A stretch of DNA of 10,284 nt from Patescibacteria group bacterium. GTDB taxonomy: Bacteria; Patescibacteriota; Gracilibacteria; JAHISY01. The stretch covers positions 1-10,284 of the forward strand of contig JAHISY010000099.1 of the NCBI GenBank assembly GCA_018817365.1, given 5' to 3'. Below the pieces are notes generated by a model, which was not told the DNA's origin, made no database searches, and saw only the letters and a program-made list of their open reading frames with translations. Position 1 is the first letter of the stretch. Every line of letters starts with the position of its first letter. The position numbers and the translations under genes were made by a program. Below are positions 1 through 6,601 of the stretch, in pieces.

Positions 1-1540
1 CATCTTTGAGTTTGTAGTACGGAAATTTCGCTGTCATAAGACGAGTACGAGCCAAAGCCAAAGAAACACGCGAAGTATCAACCGTAATCCACCGCCTGCC
101 CCACTGTTCGGAAACAAAAGCAGTCGTGCCAGATCCGCAAGTCGGGTCAAGAACAATGTCGCCAGGGTCAGTGGTCATAAGGAGACAACGTTGAACAATA
201 TTCTCTCCCGTCTCAACAACATATCTTTTATTTGTGGAGAACGAAGCCTTTTCCCATGAGTGATCTATCTCTGTAAAAGGAAAATCGTCAAAATAAGCTA
301 TGTATCTTAAAGTATCGCCTTGTGGCAATAATCTTTTTTTTACGGCAAGATTTTGCATTCCTTCTTTTGTTGTTTTCCAACTTCTTTGCCCACCAGTTAA
401 TGGTGGTTTGTAAAGCTTTCCTTCAAACTCAAAATTAAATACAGCTGAAGAATTAAAGCCAGCAGGGGCAAGCTTGTAAGATGTAAATACTTTTGAACCT
501 ACTGACATAGTTTCTGGATTATTAATTTCTTCTTTGGTAAGTCGTCGTCTTTCGCCAGTTAATAATTCAACATGTGACCATGTACCGCCAAAGTTCGGGT
601 TGATATTTTCATATAGTTTTCTAAATTTTAATTTTTCCTTATTTTTTGCGTAATAAATTAAATAGTCGTTTACTGAACCCAAATGTTCCGGGTTCATCAC
701 GGTTATCTTTCTCCGAAAGTTTATTATCGCAATACAATTCTCACTCCCAAACACCTCATCCATCACGCATCTAACCAAATGTACATTTTCATCTGAAATC
801 TGTACAAAACAGCTTCCGCTTTCGGTCAGCAATTCGCGAGCGGTAATTAAACGATCTCGTAAATAAGAAAGATAAGAGTGGATGCCGAGTTCCCAAGTAT
901 CTCGAAAGGCTTTCACTTGTTCCGGCTGGCGGATGAAGTCTGTCAGCTTATTATCTTTCACATCGCGTTTGCGTGTGGACACTTGCCAGTTTGAGCCGAA
1001 CTTAATCCCGTAAGGGGGATCAATATAAATCGTCTGCACACGCCCACGCATGCCTTCTTTTTCCAGCAAACTATTCATTACAAGTAGCGAATCACCGAGA
1101 ATCATTCGGTTTTGCCAGTTGTCCTCGTGCTTATAAAAATCCACAGCCTTGCCAAATTGCTCCGCCGCCGTTTCACCAAAAAGCATCATTTGCGGATTTT
1201 CTTCCGCGCCTAATTTCAATCGAGCGATAATGGCTTCGGGCGAAATCTTTTCCTGCACATAGATCGGCACGGTTGGCACAGCCAGCTCCGCCCCTTGCTC
1301 TTTTTTCCCAGCCCAATTCAGTTGAGGATTTGTTTCCGTTTCAGGATTATATTTGCCGACCCACGATAATTGCGGATCAAACGATGGATCGTAGTCGTAT
1401 TTTTTCTTGATCGGCTGTTTGTCTCGTGCCGAGAGTTTGACTGATTCTTCCTGCGTCGGAATACGCACACGTTTACTTTCGTGCTTGTACGATTTGACCG
1501 GCGCAGCCGTAGTCGGATGAGTGATTTTTTTTCTTGGCAT
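1..1540 (-). CDS. mod: Type III restriction-modification DNA methyltransferase (Mod), 3' end beyond window
   Basis: Expected to methylate adenine in an asymmetric site using S-adenosylmethionine, protecting host DNA and supplying site recognition to the Res subunit. The frame is open from the ATG at 1540 to the left edge, giving 513 codons without a stop; the C-terminus is missing. Visible motifs are MILGDS at residues 146-151, the catalytic DPPY at 174-177 (followed by GIKFGSNWQ), and the SAM-binding motif DPTCGSGT at 465-472, followed by a WGRRWITVDTSR stretch. DPPY before the glycine motif is the beta-class order typical of Type III Mod and related adenine methylases. Residues of about 230-450 between the motifs are the likely target-recognition region. 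The first 130 residues are polar and basic. It is the last visible gene of the res operon, 20 bp after the preceding stop. No Shine-Dalgarno sequence is seen. The recognition sequence cannot be predicted. Confidence 0.93.
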   Translation of the reverse strand, partial: MPRKKITHPTTAAPVKSYKHESKRVRIPTQEESVKLSARDKQPIKKKYDYDPSFDPQLSWVGKYNPETETNPQLNWAGKKEQGAELAVPTVPIYVQEKISPEAIIARLKLGAEENPQMMLFGETAAEQFGKAVDFYKHEDNWQNRMILGDSLLVMNSLLEKEGMRGRVQTIYIDPPYGIKFGSNWQVSTRKRDVKDNKLTDFIRQPEQVKAFRDTWELGIHSYLSYLRDRLITARELLTESGSCFVQISDENVHLVRCVMDEVFGSENCIAIINFRRKITVMNPEHLGSVNDYLIYYAKNKEKLKFRKLYENINPNFGGTWSHVELLTGERRRLTKEEINNPETMSVGSKVFTSYKLAPAGFNSSAVFNFEFEGKLYKPPLTGGQRSWKTTKEGMQNLAVKKRLLPQGDTLRYIAYFDDFPFTEIDHSWEKASFSTNKRYVVETGENIVQRCLLMTTDPGDIVLDPTCGSGTTAFVSEQWGRRWITVDTSRVSLALARTRLMTAKFPYYKLKD

Positions 1541-1560
1541 GAGCAAAATTTAGCTTAAAT

Positions 1561-2214
1561 TTAAGAATCTTGATTGTATTGTTTTTCAGTGATCTCAAGG
1601 AGTTTTGGTGAGGATTCTTTCTCTTTCCAATCTACCGCTAAGTAGATTTCTTTTGTTTGTCCGCTTTCTTGATAGAGTTTTATTTTTAATTTAGTTTCAC
1701 ATAAATTTATCTTACTAAAAGAATCTGGCGTATATTTAAAGCTTTTCTCGGGATCCTTATCTAAAGCGAATGCAAATAATGTTGCTTGGTCACTAGGAAA
1801 ATAATTGAAGATATCCAATCCGACAAGTTGGTCAGGGTGAATATCGCGGGTAGCTGGTCCCTGCTCGTAAATTTGACCATGCGTCCACCAAAGAGGCGTA
1901 GCGAAAAAATCTCTTTCACTATTATCTTTGATTTCTTCTAAAGATGCCTCTACACCAACTGCCTTAAATTTACCTTCATTTTTAATGATGATTCGACCGA
2001 CATGGATACTGCTATTACCTGAAGTCTGCTTGATCGGGTCAGGGTTAACTACTGGAACTAATTTACTTTTTATCCACCATTGAGATATTCTGGGCATGGA
2101 AAATGCCACAACAACCGCCAAAAATGTAATTAATGGTGCAATAGCTGTCCATGGTTCAGCGGGCTTGGCGAGAGTTTGCGAGATTTGAGTCAGCAGAGCT
2201 GTGTAGTCAGGCAT
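1561..2214 (-). CDS. Hypothetical membrane-anchored protein within the RM operon
   Basis: I do not recognise this 217-residue protein. Residues of about 23-40 (WTAIAPLITFLAVVVAFSMP) form one strongly hydrophobic segment. It is followed by basic residues (R42, K49, K51), so by the positive-inside rule the large C-terminal part should lie in the cytoplasm. Residues 51-217 alternate hydrophobic and polar residues in short runs (for example IHVGRIIIKNEG and KLKIKLYQ), which suggests a mainly beta-strand soluble domain. No catalytic motif is apparent. The gene starts 6 bp after the Bro-N gene stop and ends 20 bp before mod, so it is almost surely co-transcribed with the RM genes. A membrane-tethered partner of a restriction system is an inference from context only. 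It could be an accessory defence gene, an effector or an unrelated passenger. No ribosome-binding site is evident. Confidence 0.8.
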   Translation of the reverse strand: MPDYTALLTQISQTLAKPAEPWTAIAPLITFLAVVVAFSMPRISQWWIKSKLVPVVNPDPIKQTSGNSSIHVGRIIIKNEGKFKAVGVEASLEEIKDNSERDFFATPLWWTHGQIYEQGPATRDIHPDQLVGLDIFNYFPSDQATLFAFALDKDPEKSFKYTPDSFSKINLCETKLKIKLYQESGQTKEIYLAVDWKEKESSPKLLEITEKQYNQDS

Positions 2215-2220
2215 TTTTAA

Positions 2221-3039
2221 TTACTTTAATCTCTTGAAATTTTGCTTATTCACAATCGACCGTCCAAGCTTCTTCTCCAGCTCCTTACGGGCATTTCCGG
2301 CAATGCGTCCGCCGGAAGCGGCGTCCCGCTTCAATTTCGGCACTCCTTTGGAATCTTCCGTGCGGTGAATTTCAGTCGTTGATTTTTCTCCCAGCATATT
2401 AAAAATCAGTTCAAAATCGTCCATGTGATCGCGCAGATTTTCCCGCTTGATACCCTTTAGTTTTTTGTACTGGCTTGGTGTCACGCCAAAAGTCGCTTTG
2501 GAAATTTCCGCAGTCAAAATTTCATAATCCTTTTGCTCCTGAGCTCCTCGCTTTTGCCACTCATCCGTCAGCTCTTCACGAATGGCAATGCCCCGCATCC
2601 GTTTTTCAATCCAATCATCAGGATAACCTTTGAGCTTGTAGAGCATCCGCGTCCTTTTGGTAGCCAGCTCAGGATTTTCGATTTCCTGCACGCGCTCGTA
2701 GCCGACTTTTGCCAACCAGCGTTTAAACGGTTCAGCTTTGGACGAAGGGATGGATTGAATAAGGCGGAAAATACCCTCTGTATTCCAACAGTACATTTTT
2801 TGTCTACCGCCTGTCGTTTCCATCTCCAGCAAAAGGGGTGGTACAAACTGTACCCCTCCTTGATTGATCAATTTTGCCAATTCCTGATCCCGCTGTTTCA
2901 TTCGCTTGAAGTATTGTGCCGGATCGGCTGAATCAGTCAAAGACTCAATTACATCGTTAATTACAAACCACCATTCATTTTGAAACAGTGTTTTGCGAAC
3001 TTGTTTGCCTTTAAATAAGGCGATTTTAGTGGTTTCCAT
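2221..3039 (-). CDS. Bro-N domain (BRO/antirepressor-like) protein within the RM operon
   Basis: A 272-residue protein of the bacterial BRO-family type, often annotated as phage antirepressor or DNA-damage-inducible-like. Residues 5-115 match my memory of the Bro-N fold: a KIALFKGKQVRKTL strand pair, the WWFVINDVIESLTDS helix, and a conserved core around FRLIQSIPSSKAEPFKRWLA (91-110). The middle (about 115-215) is a charged helical domain with IAIREELTDEWQKRG and KATFGVTPSQYKKLKG. The C-terminus (235-272) is basic with a glycine/alanine segment (AASGGRIAGNARKEL). Bro-N domains bind DNA in known viral and phage relatives; a DNA-binding or regulatory role here is inferred. It begins 1 bp after the res stop, implying translational coupling, and lies between res and mod, so it may regulate or modulate the RM system. 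An opposite-strand frame of 132 codons is a shadow of this gene. Confidence 0.88.
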   Translation of the reverse strand: METTKIALFKGKQVRKTLFQNEWWFVINDVIESLTDSADPAQYFKRMKQRDQELAKLINQGGVQFVPPLLLEMETTGGRQKMYCWNTEGIFRLIQSIPSSKAEPFKRWLAKVGYERVQEIENPELATKRTRMLYKLKGYPDDWIEKRMRGIAIREELTDEWQKRGAQEQKDYEILTAEISKATFGVTPSQYKKLKGIKRENLRDHMDDFELIFNMLGEKSTTEIHRTEDSKGVPKLKRDAASGGRIAGNARKELEKKLGRSIVNKQNFKRLK

Positions 3040-3040
3040 A

Positions 3041-6019
3041 TTACTTGAGAATTAAATTATCAAAACCATTTTGCATTCCCGCTCGAATCAAGTTTTGCGT
3101 TTCGTGAATATCTTGCACTTCCAGAATTGCCCATTTTCCGTATTTGCCAAAGTTATTAACCGCTGGCACCCAAAGATCACGAGTAGTTTTCACTTTCATC
3201 TTTTTCTTATCATCTTTTTTACCAGTCACTTCAATCAGTAAATTGAGCTTCGTTTTGTCCGGCATTTCCAGCACGGCGATGAAGTCCGGCAGATAGTTGT
3301 GCGCTATGCCTTGGTGCTCGTAAGGAATAGTGAAGCCCATGTTTTGATTTTTCACATACGCCAAAACTTCCGGCATTTGTTCCAGTTTTTTAGCCACACC
3401 CTGTTCCCATTCTTCCGTATCGGCGACGACATAATTGAGATGACTTTTAACAGTTTCCCGAACTTCTTTGGTCGTCAAAAAATCAACATAGCGAGTTGAG
3501 CCAAGTGTGTCGTAAGGCGCGAGAATTGGCAGAAGTTGTTTGTCCTTTTGTTGTTCAATATTTTCAGAAACGATGGCTTGTTGGATTTTCGTTAGCGCTC
3601 CGGAAAAAATTTCTCCTTGGCTAAGGTAACCGATAACCATTCTGTCTTTAAGCACAACATATTTTTTGACATATTCTTCGGCAATTTTTTGCAGCTGAGG
3701 GAAAAGCCAGTATTTTTCCACTCCTTCCGCATCAGTGTAATAACGCTTCAGAAGTGCGCTGCTTAATCTCATAATCATTTCACCTTCGCGACGCTCTTTG
3801 ATTCTCTCTAATGTCTCCAATGTTTCTTCACCGATTACGCCACCAAGCGTGACTTCGGTCGGTTCATTTTCAATAATTGTTTTTGACTCTTCGCTAAATT
3901 TTGCGGCAAGTTTTGTCTCGTTAAGTTCATAGCGATAACCTTCAACCCGCGGAAAAGTAATTTCATATTGATCACGATCCGGTAGCGCGTAAACGCGATG
4001 AACGACCTTGGGTGGAGTTGGAGGCGTATTGCCACTAACTTTCAAAAAACTAAACGGCACACCATAAACTTCGGCATATTCTGCTGGCAATAAACCAGTA
4101 GATTTATCAACATCATAATCAACTCGACGCAATGCGCGACCGACAACCTGCTCACAAAGTAGCTGTGTGGAAAAAGCGCGAATACCGAGAACGTGGGTGA
4201 CCGTGTTCACATCCCAGCCCTCTGTAAGCATCGAAACCGAAACTACGCATTTGATATTTTCGCCGAGCATCCCGGGTTTACCAACCGTGTTCATTACCTC
4301 TCGAAGTAATTCTTCATCAGTTGGTTCTTCGCGACCTCGAAATCGTTTTCTATATTCTTTGTGAAAATCTTCAATTTCGGCGGCAAATATTTTTTTAAAG
4401 TTGGCATCAATTTTTTCTCCGCTTTCTATTTGTCGGCTGTCGATGATGAGTGTATTTGGACGATCGTAAAAGTGAACCCCATCTTCATTGCGAAAAACTT
4501 CTAAATTCCCTTTCTCTATTTTTAGCTTTCCGCTCGCTGTCGGTTTTTCATAACCCGCAATCCAACGATAGACGAGTTCAGAAACTGCCGTATTATTACA
4601 GACAACAATCATCACTGGAGGCATCACGCCTTGATTATTCTTTTGCTCCTCTAAATATCGTTTGTAATATTTTTGTTCGTAATTACCATAAAGCGATTCT
4701 AAAGCTTCCTGTAATTTGGTCGGCAGAACATTCGCATCTAAATAATCTTTACCTCCTGTTTTTAATCCTTTTTTTGGTAAGTCATCAGAAACATGCAGCC
4801 AGAGATTGCGAAACTCGGGAATATCATCTTTTGACACAGTGTCGGATTCGACCGGAAGTCTGGGAATTTTTACAACTCCACATTCCAAAGCATCCAACAG
4901 TGAGAAATCATAAATAACCCAAGGAAACATGGTGCCTTCTTGGTAACCAGATCCGCTTAGAAAATATGGCGTTGCCGAAAGATCAATAATGGCATTTATG
5001 GAAATCTTTTTCGACAAAGCCTCGAGACCAGAAAGCCATACTCGAGCTGCCTTATTGTTTTCATCGGCTTCCTTTCTCTCCTCGCCAGTAAGTTTTTCAT
5101 CAGTTGGTTTTTCTCGGTAGCAATGATGCGCTTCATCATTGATAACTAAAATACGAGGTCTTTTGAGAATACTTTTGAAAGCGCGCTTTACCATTGCGCT
5201 TGGACTTTCTTTTACTGCCTCATCTTTTAATAATCCTGTCGCTTTCATAACAGAACCAACATGGAATCGTGGATTCTGTCGTTGCGCAAGCTGATGGAAG
5301 TTAGTGATAAAAACATTTGCGTGCTGAAGTAATTCAAAATCCTGATGCGAAACAACATCGCGCTCACGGTAATAATTTTTGGTATGGTTTGGCTGTAAAA
5401 CATTTAATCTGTCACGGATAGTGATACCAGGCGTAATAATAGCAAAAGTGTCGGTAAATCTAGTGTCGTGAGGATAGCGAACTTTGTTGAGTGTGTTGTA
5501 AGCGATAATCATCGCCATTACTACGGTTTTCCCTGAACCAGTAGCCATCTTGAATGCTAATCGGTAAAGTCCGGGATTTGCATCTGTAGCCGCTTTTTTT
5601 AGCTCAGTAATAATCCAGCTTTCTCCCGACCTTTCTGCTACCTCATTCACATACATCAAAGTTTCCATCGCTTCGATTTGGCAGAAAAATAACTTGTTAT
5701 CCCTAGTCTCGTCTTGCCAATAAGAAAGGAGATCGCGTGAAGTTTTGGTAATTCCCGTGTAACCACTTTCGCGCCATTGTTTTATCTTTGCTCGGACTTT
5801 ATTGATAAATTCATTTTCCTTTTGAAGTTCAGCACCAAAAGCACCTTCTGAAGTATTAAATTCCATCTGTTTTTGTTTCGTCTTTGCGCGAGGAACAGGA
5901 ATGTAAAAACTGCTTGGACGGCGGCTTTCAATAATTTCATCTTCTGCTAAGCCGCGTTCATCAGCTTTAAAGTGGCGAGCGGGCTCTAAATACGGAGAGT
6001 TTAAAATTGGTGATTCCAT
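3041..6019 (-). CDS. res: Type III restriction enzyme Res subunit (SF2 helicase plus PD-ExK nuclease)
   Basis: A 992-residue ATP-dependent translocase/nuclease that, with Mod, cuts unmethylated foreign DNA in the cytoplasm. Superfamily 2 motifs occur in order: Walker A ATGSGKT at 159-165, DEAH at 295-298 with HCYREKP after it, SAT at 348-350, a conserved TEGWDVNTVTHVLG stretch at 599-612, and the arginine-finger motif QVVGRALRR at 624-632. The C-terminal nuclease is visible as PDF at 911-913 and LLIEVTGKK at 927-935, giving a PD-X17-ExT pattern in which the lysine of classical ExK is threonine, with lysines 934-935 close by. Length and architecture are those of a complete Res protein. It is the first gene of the operon and lies upstream of mod, the reverse of the common mod-res order. 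The ATG at 6019 has no Shine-Dalgarno sequence but follows a small inverted repeat. Confidence 0.95.
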   Translation of the reverse strand: MESPILNSPYLEPARHFKADERGLAEDEIIESRRPSSFYIPVPRAKTKQKQMEFNTSEGAFGAELQKENEFINKVRAKIKQWRESGYTGITKTSRDLLSYWQDETRDNKLFFCQIEAMETLMYVNEVAERSGESWIITELKKAATDANPGLYRLAFKMATGSGKTVVMAMIIAYNTLNKVRYPHDTRFTDTFAIITPGITIRDRLNVLQPNHTKNYYRERDVVSHQDFELLQHANVFITNFHQLAQRQNPRFHVGSVMKATGLLKDEAVKESPSAMVKRAFKSILKRPRILVINDEAHHCYREKPTDEKLTGEERKEADENNKAARVWLSGLEALSKKISINAIIDLSATPYFLSGSGYQEGTMFPWVIYDFSLLDALECGVVKIPRLPVESDTVSKDDIPEFRNLWLHVSDDLPKKGLKTGGKDYLDANVLPTKLQEALESLYGNYEQKYYKRYLEEQKNNQGVMPPVMIVVCNNTAVSELVYRWIAGYEKPTASGKLKIEKGNLEVFRNEDGVHFYDRPNTLIIDSRQIESGEKIDANFKKIFAAEIEDFHKEYRKRFRGREEPTDEELLREVMNTVGKPGMLGENIKCVVSVSMLTEGWDVNTVTHVLGIRAFSTQLLCEQVVGRALRRVDYDVDKSTGLLPAEYAEVYGVPFSFLKVSGNTPPTPPKVVHRVYALPDRDQYEITFPRVEGYRYELNETKLAAKFSEESKTIIENEPTEVTLGGVIGEETLETLERIKERREGEMIMRLSSALLKRYYTDAEGVEKYWLFPQLQKIAEEYVKKYVVLKDRMVIGYLSQGEIFSGALTKIQQAIVSENIEQQKDKQLLPILAPYDTLGSTRYVDFLTTKEVRETVKSHLNYVVADTEEWEQGVAKKLEQMPEVLAYVKNQNMGFTIPYEHQGIAHNYLPDFIAVLEMPDKTKLNLLIEVTGKKDDKKKMKVKTTRDLWVPAVNNFGKYGKWAILEVQDIHETQNLIRAGMQNGFDNLILK

Positions 6020-6026
6020 TTTGATT

Positions 6027-6047
6027 GAAATTTATTCAAAAAATTTC
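6027..6047. repeat. Perfect 7-bp inverted repeat just upstream of res
   Basis: GAAATTT (6027-6033) and AAATTTC (6041-6047) form a perfect inverted repeat around a 7-nt spacer. It lies 8-28 nt upstream of the res start codon, where a ribosome-binding site would be expected. In the mRNA it could fold over the start region, or as DNA it could be an operator. RM operons often need tight control of restriction expression, but no regulator is identified here. The region is A+T-rich, so chance occurrence is possible. Confidence 0.5.
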
Positions 6048-6049
6048 CT

Positions 6050-6085
6050 CGATTTTATCCCAAAAAAACCTCACTCGCTAAACAA
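6050..6085 (-). promoter_or_regulatory. Possible promoter of the RM operon
   Basis: On the minus strand a TAAAAT hexamer at 6057-6052 resembles a sigma70 -10 box. About 18 bp upstream only a poor -35 match (TTAGCG) is present, separated by a run of seven T. Transcription from here would start near 6045, about 26 nt before the res ATG and inside the inverted repeat. This is the only -10-like site I find near the operon start; it is weak. Confidence 0.3.
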
Positions 6086-6261
6086 ACTATTGTCTGAACC
6101 ATAATCCATCGGATTAAAGGATGACCATAATACTCGCCATCAAGCTAATCCCGCTCGCCCTCCGAAGCTTGGAGTCCGCCGCGACGGACGAAAAGCGAAG
6201 GATGGGTAATCAAGAAAATCAAGATTCAAGACAATTCGAAAATCCGTGCTGCAGTAGTTTC
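6058..6261. other. Non-coding spacer with a palindromic block
   Basis: No credible gene is visible here. The plus-strand frame starting at 6121 runs through repeats and tRNA debris and translates to proline/serine-rich repeats, so it is rejected as a gene. The block at about 6151-6206 contains short inverted repeats: CTCC(6161 region)...GGAG around an AAGCTT core, then GTCCG (6174-6178) and CGGAC (6185-6189) around a 6-nt loop. It looks like a REP-type intergenic element, but only one copy is present and its identity is unproven. Confidence 0.5.
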
Positions 6262-6310
6262 AAATTCCACCCTCCACCCTCCAACTTCCAATGTCCAATC
6301 TCCAACATCC
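6262..6310. repeat. Degenerate 7-bp tandem array 1 (7 units)
   Basis: Seven consecutive heptads, each ending TCC, read on the plus strand: AAATTCC, ACCCTCC, ACCCTCC, AACTTCC, AATGTCC, AATCTCC, AACATCC. The next unit (AAATCTT) breaks down. The consensus is about AANNTCC. The exact 7-bp phase over 49 bp cannot be explained by base composition alone. It is similar in style to the short tandemly repeated heptanucleotides known from cyanobacterial spacers, without implying common origin. Confidence 0.85.
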
Positions 6311-6317
6311 AAATCTT

Positions 6318-6372
6318 GGGGACCGGACTGTCGGGCGGATTTGAACCACCGACGTACGAAAGCCAGTCCCTC
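6318..6372 (-). pseudogene. tRNA remnant related to the neighbouring tRNA-Phe
   Basis: Positions 6333-6354 are an exact 22-bp copy of 6503-6524, the T-arm and variable-loop region of the intact tRNA-Phe. Further along, GCGAGGGA on the minus strand (from about 6374) also matches the D-stem/anticodon-stem part of that tRNA. The anticodon arm between them does not pair, the acceptor 3' strand is not conserved, and there is no 5' half. It therefore cannot be a functional tRNA. It may be a decayed second tRNA gene or a partial duplication left by integration or recombination. Confidence 0.6.
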
Positions 6373-6400
6373 GCTTTCCACCCTCCACCCTCCACTTTCC
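6373..6400. repeat. Degenerate 7-bp tandem array 2 (4 units)
   Basis: Four heptads in phase on the plus strand: GCTTTCC, ACCCTCC, ACCCTCC, ACTTTCC. The doubled ACCCTCC unit is shared with array 1. It directly abuts the tRNA remnant on one side and an unexplained 50-bp segment on the other. Confidence 0.8.
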
Positions 6401-6451
6401 AAATGGTTTGGGGAGATTTGAGACTCGAATTTCAGCAGGCGGGTGTTAGCA
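6401..6451 (-). other. Possible second tRNA-derived fragment between heptad arrays
   Basis: Read on the minus strand this segment contains CTTGCTAACACC, which resembles an anticodon loop with GCU (serine) in the centre, then a TTCGAGT T-loop-like sequence, and ends near a CCA trinucleotide. The stems do not pair well and there is no 5' half. It could be the ruined 3' part of a tRNA-Ser gene. The parallel with the fragment at 6318-6372, also bounded by heptad arrays, is the main argument. Low confidence. Confidence 0.25.
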
Positions 6452-6486
6452 AGACTCCACCCTCCACTTTCCAACATCCAATATCC
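6452..6486. repeat. Degenerate 7-bp tandem array 3 (5 units)
   Basis: Five heptads in phase: AGACTCC, ACCCTCC, ACTTTCC, AACATCC, AATATCC. The array ends 6 bp from the 3' CCA of the tRNA-Phe gene, so it would form the trailer of the tRNA precursor. Units ACCCTCC, ACTTTCC and AACATCC are shared with arrays 1 or 2. Confidence 0.85.
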
Positions 6487-6492
6487 AAAACT

Positions 6493-6567
6493 TGGTGGCC
6501 GGGGGCGGATTTGAACCACCGACGCAGGGATTTTCAATCCCTCGCTCTACCCCTGAGCTACCCGGCC
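6493..6567 (-). tRNA. tRNA-Phe (anticodon GAA)
   Basis: A complete 75-nt cloverleaf on the minus strand. The acceptor strand GGCCGGG (6567-6561) pairs fully with CCCGGCC, followed by discriminator A and a genomically encoded CCA (6495-6493). The D stem is GCUC/GAGC, the anticodon stem AGGGA/UCCCU encloses the loop UUGAAAA with anticodon GAA, the variable loop is GCGUC, and the T stem GGUGG/CCGCC (one U-G pair) encloses UUCAAAU. It decodes UUU and UUC. It lies between pnp and the RM operon on the same strand as both. A promoter-like pair sits just upstream. Confidence 0.97.
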
Positions 6568-6573
6568 GAAATC

Positions 6574-6601
6574 AATTATCAATTTGCAATGTACAATTGC
6601 C
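6574..6601. repeat. Degenerate 7-bp tandem array 4 (4 units), A+T-rich type
   Basis: Four heptads in phase, each starting AAT on the plus strand: AATTATC, AATTTGC, AATGTAC, AATTGCC, followed by AATGAAT. It keeps the AA...C frame of arrays 1-3 but is more A+T-rich. It lies immediately 5' of the tRNA-Phe gene, and the predicted -10 box of the tRNA falls within it. Confidence 0.75.

Noticed and set aside
1554..1565. 12-bp palindrome CTTAAATTTAAG between the membrane-protein gene and mod
   Set aside because: It is entirely A+T except at the ends and overlaps the stop codon; chance in an A+T-rich junction is the simplest explanation.
2533..2931. Plus-strand frame of 132 codons opposite the Bro-N gene
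   Set aside because: It is fully antisense to a well-supported protein gene and has no recognisable feature, promoter or ribosome-binding site.
6262..6486. CRISPR-like array
   Set aside because: The spacing is a continuous 7-bp phase, not long identical repeats with unique spacers, and no cas genes are present.
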